NCBI RefSeq assembly: GCF_901212655.1
Contig: NZ_CAAKON010000020.1
Coordinates: 103,963-167,962 of the forward strand
DNA length: 64,000 nt
Direction: 5' to 3'
DNA from: Olsenella uli
GTDB lineage: Bacteria > Actinomycetota > Coriobacteriia > Coriobacteriales > Atopobiaceae
Position 1 is the stretch's first letter. Each line of letters starts with the position of its first letter. Below the pieces are notes generated by a model. It was not told where the DNA came from. It did not search any database and saw only the letters and a list, made by a program, of their open reading frames with translations. Shown here piece after piece: positions 61,140 to 64,000 of this stretch. The translations under genes were made by a program, and so were the position numbers.

Positions 61140-61781
61140 TCAGCCCTGGCCAACGCCCGACCCACGATTTGCGGATCCGGGCCACGAGCGCTTGCGAAGC
61201 AGGCGGCTCTCGGTAACGACGATGCCGACGGCGCGGTCATGCGCCTCGAGGGCGCCCATGTCGGCGAGGGACGGCACCAACGCCGCATCCCGGCAAAGCC
61301 CGATGGAAACGCCCCTGAATCGATTGAGGAACGCGTCGTAGAAGCCACCGCCATAACCAAGGCGATAGCCCGCCTCGTCAAAGGCGAGGCCCGGCACGAG
61401 CGCAGCCGCGCGCCCATCAAGGCGAGCGGGCTCGACGCGCCGCTCCCCGCGCGCCGCCGGCTCTTCGATACCCATCGCGTTTACGTGGAGCTCGTCACCC
61501 GCCTCGACGCGATACCACGCGAGAGATCGGGGGCCCGTCACGCGCGGCGCCGCCACCATCTTGCCGGCATCCCAGGCAAGGCGCACGAGCTCGCGCGTAT
61601 CGACCTCATCCCCCACGGAGAGGTATGCGAGGACCACCGGGGCCTCACGCCACTGCTCGGTCGCTGCCACGGCAGTCGCGATCCGCGCGTCAACGTCGGC
61701 ACGAACGCGAGGACCAAGCCCCCGGCGAAGTGCCAGGAGCTGGGTCCTCAGCCGTTTCTTATCGAGTGGCGCGGTAGCCAC
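61140..61781 (-). CDS. 5-formyltetrahydrofolate cyclo-ligase
   Basis: A 213-residue enzyme that returns 5-formyl-THF to the active folate pool as 5,10-methenyl-THF with ATP. Family marks are the N-terminal K-K-R-L-R-T-Q-L-L-A-L-R-R basic helix, Y-L-S-V-G-D-E-V-D-T, and the ATP/folate loop V-P-G-L-A-F-D-E-x-G-Y-R-L-G-Y-G-G-G-F-Y-D. The start is GTG at 61781, 8 bases after the valS stop, with a weak AAGGCG; it is probably coupled to valS. The C-terminal 20 residues are extra and basic. It ends 7 bases from the convergent IclR gene. Gene names fthC, ygfA and yqgN are in use for this family. Confidence 0.9.
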   Translation of the reverse strand: MATAPLDKKRLRTQLLALRRGLGPRVRADVDARIATAVAATEQWREAPVVLAYLSVGDEVDTRELVRLAWDAGKMVAAPRVTGPRSLAWYRVEAGDELHVNAMGIEEPAARGERRVEPARLDGRAAALVPGLAFDEAGYRLGYGGGFYDAFLNRFRGVSIGLCRDAALVPSLADMGALEAHDRAVGIVVTESRLLRKRSWPGSANRGSGVGQG

Positions 61782-61789
61782 AAGACGCC

Positions 61790-64000
61790 TTAGGCGAGAT
61801 CCGAGAGCTGGGCCTTGATGCGCTCGACCGTAGCGGCGAGCTCGGCCACGCGCTCGCGCTTCGTCGCGACCACCTCGGGCGCGGCCTTGGCGAGGAAGCC
61901 CGGGTTGCCCAGCGTCTTCTCGGTGCCGGCCAATTCCTTCTCCGCCTTTGCGAGGTCCTTCTCGAGCTTCTTGCCCTCGGCGGCGAAGTTCACGAGGTCG
62001 CCCATCACGACGAACGCCTCGAAGTCGGGCTCGACGAAGCTCACGGACGCTGCCGGTTTGGCGGCGTCCTCGGCGACCGTCAGCGCGCTGACGCGTCCCA
62101 CACTCTTGACGAACTCCGCCTGGCTCTCGAGCTTGGCGACGGCGTCGCCGGCGGCACGCACGACAACCTCGAGCTCGGTCTTCGGCGAGAGCTTGTAGCG
62201 GGCACGGCTGGAGCGGACGCCGGCGACGAGCCTGCGCGCGATGTCGAACGTGGACTCCGCCTCGTCGTCGACGAAGGAGGCGAGCGCCTCGGGCGCGGGC
62301 CACGGCGCCATCATGAGGAAGCGCCCGACGTGCGGCTCGTAGCCGCCCTCGCCGTCGGCGTCGAGCTCGCTCGCCGGCATGGCGTCCCACACGCGCTCGG
62401 TGACGAACGGCATCACCGGGTGCAGCATGCGCAGGGAGGCGTCGAGCACGTAGACGAGGTTGCGCTGCACCTGCAGGCGCTCGGCGCCGGTGCCGTCGAG
62501 CAGACGGCTCTTGCACAGCTCGATATACCAGTCGCAGACCTCACCCCAGAAGAAGCTCTGAAGGTCACGGGCGTAGTCGCCCATCTCATAGGCCTCGAGG
62601 CGCTCCGTCGTCGCCTTGACCATCTTCGCGAGGCGGCTGAGCATCCACGCGTCCTCGGGCGTCGCGGCCACCGCCGGGCCCGGCGTGTAGCCGTCCATGT
62701 TCATGAGCACGAAGCGGCTCGCGTTCCAGATCTTGGTCACGAAGCCACGAGCCTGCTCGGTGCGCGGCGATCCCAGAAGCTCGTGCGTCTTCTTGTCGAT
62801 GTCCGCGTCGAACTTGACGTCCTGGTTGTTCGTCACGAGCGTCAGCAGGTTGAAGCGCATGGCGTCCGCGCCGTACTTGCCGATGAGGTCCATCGGGTTC
62901 ACGCCGTTGCCCTTGGACTTGGACATGCGGCTGCCGTCCTTGGCGAGGATCGTGGCGTAGATGACCACGTCCTTGAACGGAATCTCGTGCGTGAAGTACA
63001 GCGAGCTCATGATCATGCGGGCGACCCACAGCGCGATGATGTCGCGCGCGGTGACGAGCGCCGTTGTGGGGTGGTGCCCCTGCATCTGCTCGGGGTGGTC
63101 CGGCCAGCCCTGCGTGGCGAAGGTCCACAGCTGCGAGCTGAACCAGGTGTCGAGCACATTCTCGTCCTGGTGCACGTGGTGGCCGTGGCACTTGGGGCAC
63201 TCGTGCACGTCATCCATGCACGCGTCCTCCCAGCCGCAGTCGGCGCAGTAGAAGACCGGGATGCGGTGGCCCCACCACAGCTGACGGCTGATGCACCAGT
63301 CCTTGAGGTTCTCCATCCAGGTGGTGTAGGTGTCCGTCCAGCGGGCCGGGTGGAACTTGATGTCGCCCGAGGTCACAGCCTCAAGCGCGGGACCCTTGAG
63401 CTTGTCGACGGCCACGAACCACTGCTCGGACAGCCACGGCTCCAGAGCGGCGCCGCAACGGTAGCAGTGCATGACGGAGTGCTCATGGTCCTCGACGTGG
63501 TCGAGCAGGCCGTGCTCGTCGAACCACTTGACGATGGCCTCGCGGCACTCGTCACGCGTCATGCCGGAAAACTCGCCGTAGCCCGGCACCACGACGGCGT
63601 GCTCGTCGAAGATGTTGATCTGCGGAAGGTCGTGGGCCTGGCCCATGGCGTAGTCGTTGGGGTCGTGCGCGGGCGTGACCTTCACGAAGCCGGAGCCGAA
63701 GCCGGCATCGACGTGCCAGTCGGAGAAGATGGGAATCTCGCGGTCGACGATCGGTAGCTTGACCGTCTTGCCCACGAACTTAGCCTTGTCCGGGTCGGAG
63801 GGGCTCACGGCCACACCCGTGTCCCCGAGCATGGTCTCGGGACGCGTGGTGGCCACGACGATGTACTCCACGCCGTCGACCGGCTCGCTGAGCGGATAGC
63901 GAAGGGGCCAAAGGTGGCCCTTCTCGTCCTTGTACTCGGCCTCGTCGTCGGAGATGGCCGTGGTGCAGTCCGGGCACCAGTTCACGATGCGCTTGCCGCG
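61790..64000 (-). CDS. valS: Valine--tRNA ligase, C-terminal part (partial)
   Basis: The gene enters from the right edge; 736 residues are visible. They include the end of the connective-peptide editing domain with its T-T-R-P-E-T-M-L-G-D-T motif, the zinc-type C-x2-C pairs (C-P-D-C; C-A-D-C; C-P-K-C), the second class I signature R-M-S-K-S-K-G-N, the anticodon-binding domain, and the C-terminal coiled coil characteristic of ValRS (about the last 70 residues, K-L-E-K-D-L-A-K-A-E-K-E-L). The first signature lies outside the window. The coiled coil and the T-x-R-P-E-T context separate it from IleRS and LeuRS. It precedes the 5-FCL gene by 8 bases. Confidence 0.95.
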   Translation of the reverse strand, partial: RGKRIVNWCPDCTTAISDDEAEYKDEKGHLWPLRYPLSEPVDGVEYIVVATTRPETMLGDTGVAVSPSDPDKAKFVGKTVKLPIVDREIPIFSDWHVDAGFGSGFVKVTPAHDPNDYAMGQAHDLPQINIFDEHAVVVPGYGEFSGMTRDECREAIVKWFDEHGLLDHVEDHEHSVMHCYRCGAALEPWLSEQWFVAVDKLKGPALEAVTSGDIKFHPARWTDTYTTWMENLKDWCISRQLWWGHRIPVFYCADCGWEDACMDDVHECPKCHGHHVHQDENVLDTWFSSQLWTFATQGWPDHPEQMQGHHPTTALVTARDIIALWVARMIMSSLYFTHEIPFKDVVIYATILAKDGSRMSKSKGNGVNPMDLIGKYGADAMRFNLLTLVTNNQDVKFDADIDKKTHELLGSPRTEQARGFVTKIWNASRFVLMNMDGYTPGPAVAATPEDAWMLSRLAKMVKATTERLEAYEMGDYARDLQSFFWGEVCDWYIELCKSRLLDGTGAERLQVQRNLVYVLDASLRMLHPVMPFVTERVWDAMPASELDADGEGGYEPHVGRFLMMAPWPAPEALASFVDDEAESTFDIARRLVAGVRSSRARYKLSPKTELEVVVRAAGDAVAKLESQAEFVKSVGRVSALTVAEDAAKPAASVSFVEPDFEAFVVMGDLVNFAAEGKKLEKDLAKAEKELAGTEKTLGNPGFLAKAAPEVVATKRERVAELAATVERIKAQLSDLA

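Overview
The window reads as a high-GC, fermentative anaerobe of the class Coriobacteriia (Actinomycetota), most like Olsenella and its relatives in the Atopobiaceae. This is inferred from gene content and codon use: the only ribonucleotide reductase seen is the anaerobic NrdD/NrdG type, there is a bifunctional AdhE, a SUF operon with SufU, GatCAB, formate and tetrahydrofolate enzymes, and a copper-efflux cluster. No species marker (rRNA, tRNA) is present.

Layout. 1-2.7 kb: aromatic amino-acid genes (end of prephenate dehydratase, fused AroE-AroK, and a PTS EIIB domain fused to type II dehydroquinase). 2.9-7.2 kb: nrdD-nrdG (with an NrdR box) divergent from trpS. 7.2-12.9 kb: a nested palindrome, SEC-C methionine aminopeptidase, csoR, copper chaperone and copA behind a CsoR-type operator, then a 2-hydroxyacid dehydrogenase. 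13-16.5 kb: gatCAB. 17-20.4 kb: eno, a gene-poor repeat-rich 1.1 kb, and a BASS-family transporter. 20.6-26.5 kb: sufCBDSU and an Rrf2 regulator. 26.8-35.3 kb: NlpC/P60 hydrolase, fba, flavoprotein, fchA-folD, a phosphotransferase-fold kinase, adhE. 35.8-45 kb: an orphan PLP-enzyme fragment, thrS with a candidate threonine leader-peptide attenuator, a zinc-ribbon membrane protein, folC, a formate/nitrite channel, a fused fchA'-folD' remnant, fhs and a PucR/CdaR-type regulator.

45-53.7 kb is an accessory, defence-like island: a DnaQ-type exonuclease broken by two homopolymer frameshifts, a 1704-residue Type ISP restriction-modification enzyme, a divergent XRE/ImmA pair, and a DUF4417 / nuclease-like / small acidic protein trio. 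53.9-61.1 kb is an oxidative (non-phosphorylating) L-fucose catabolic locus matching the Campylobacter jejuni fuc locus gene for gene, except for the missing aldehyde dehydrogenase: permease, mutarotase, dehydrogenase, lactonase, a frameshifted dehydratase, aldolase, and a divergent IclR regulator with a palindrome inside the promoter. The window ends with 5-formyl-THF cyclo-ligase and the 3' part of valS.

A recurring theme is one-carbon/formate metabolism. Fhs, FocA, FolC, FchA, FolD and 5-FCL are all here. FolD has lost the residues used for cyclohydrolase activity, and FchA, encoded in a 4-nt overlap with it, can supply that step. Predicted products of L-fucose are pyruvate and L-lactaldehyde; AdhE could reduce the aldehyde, but that is inference.
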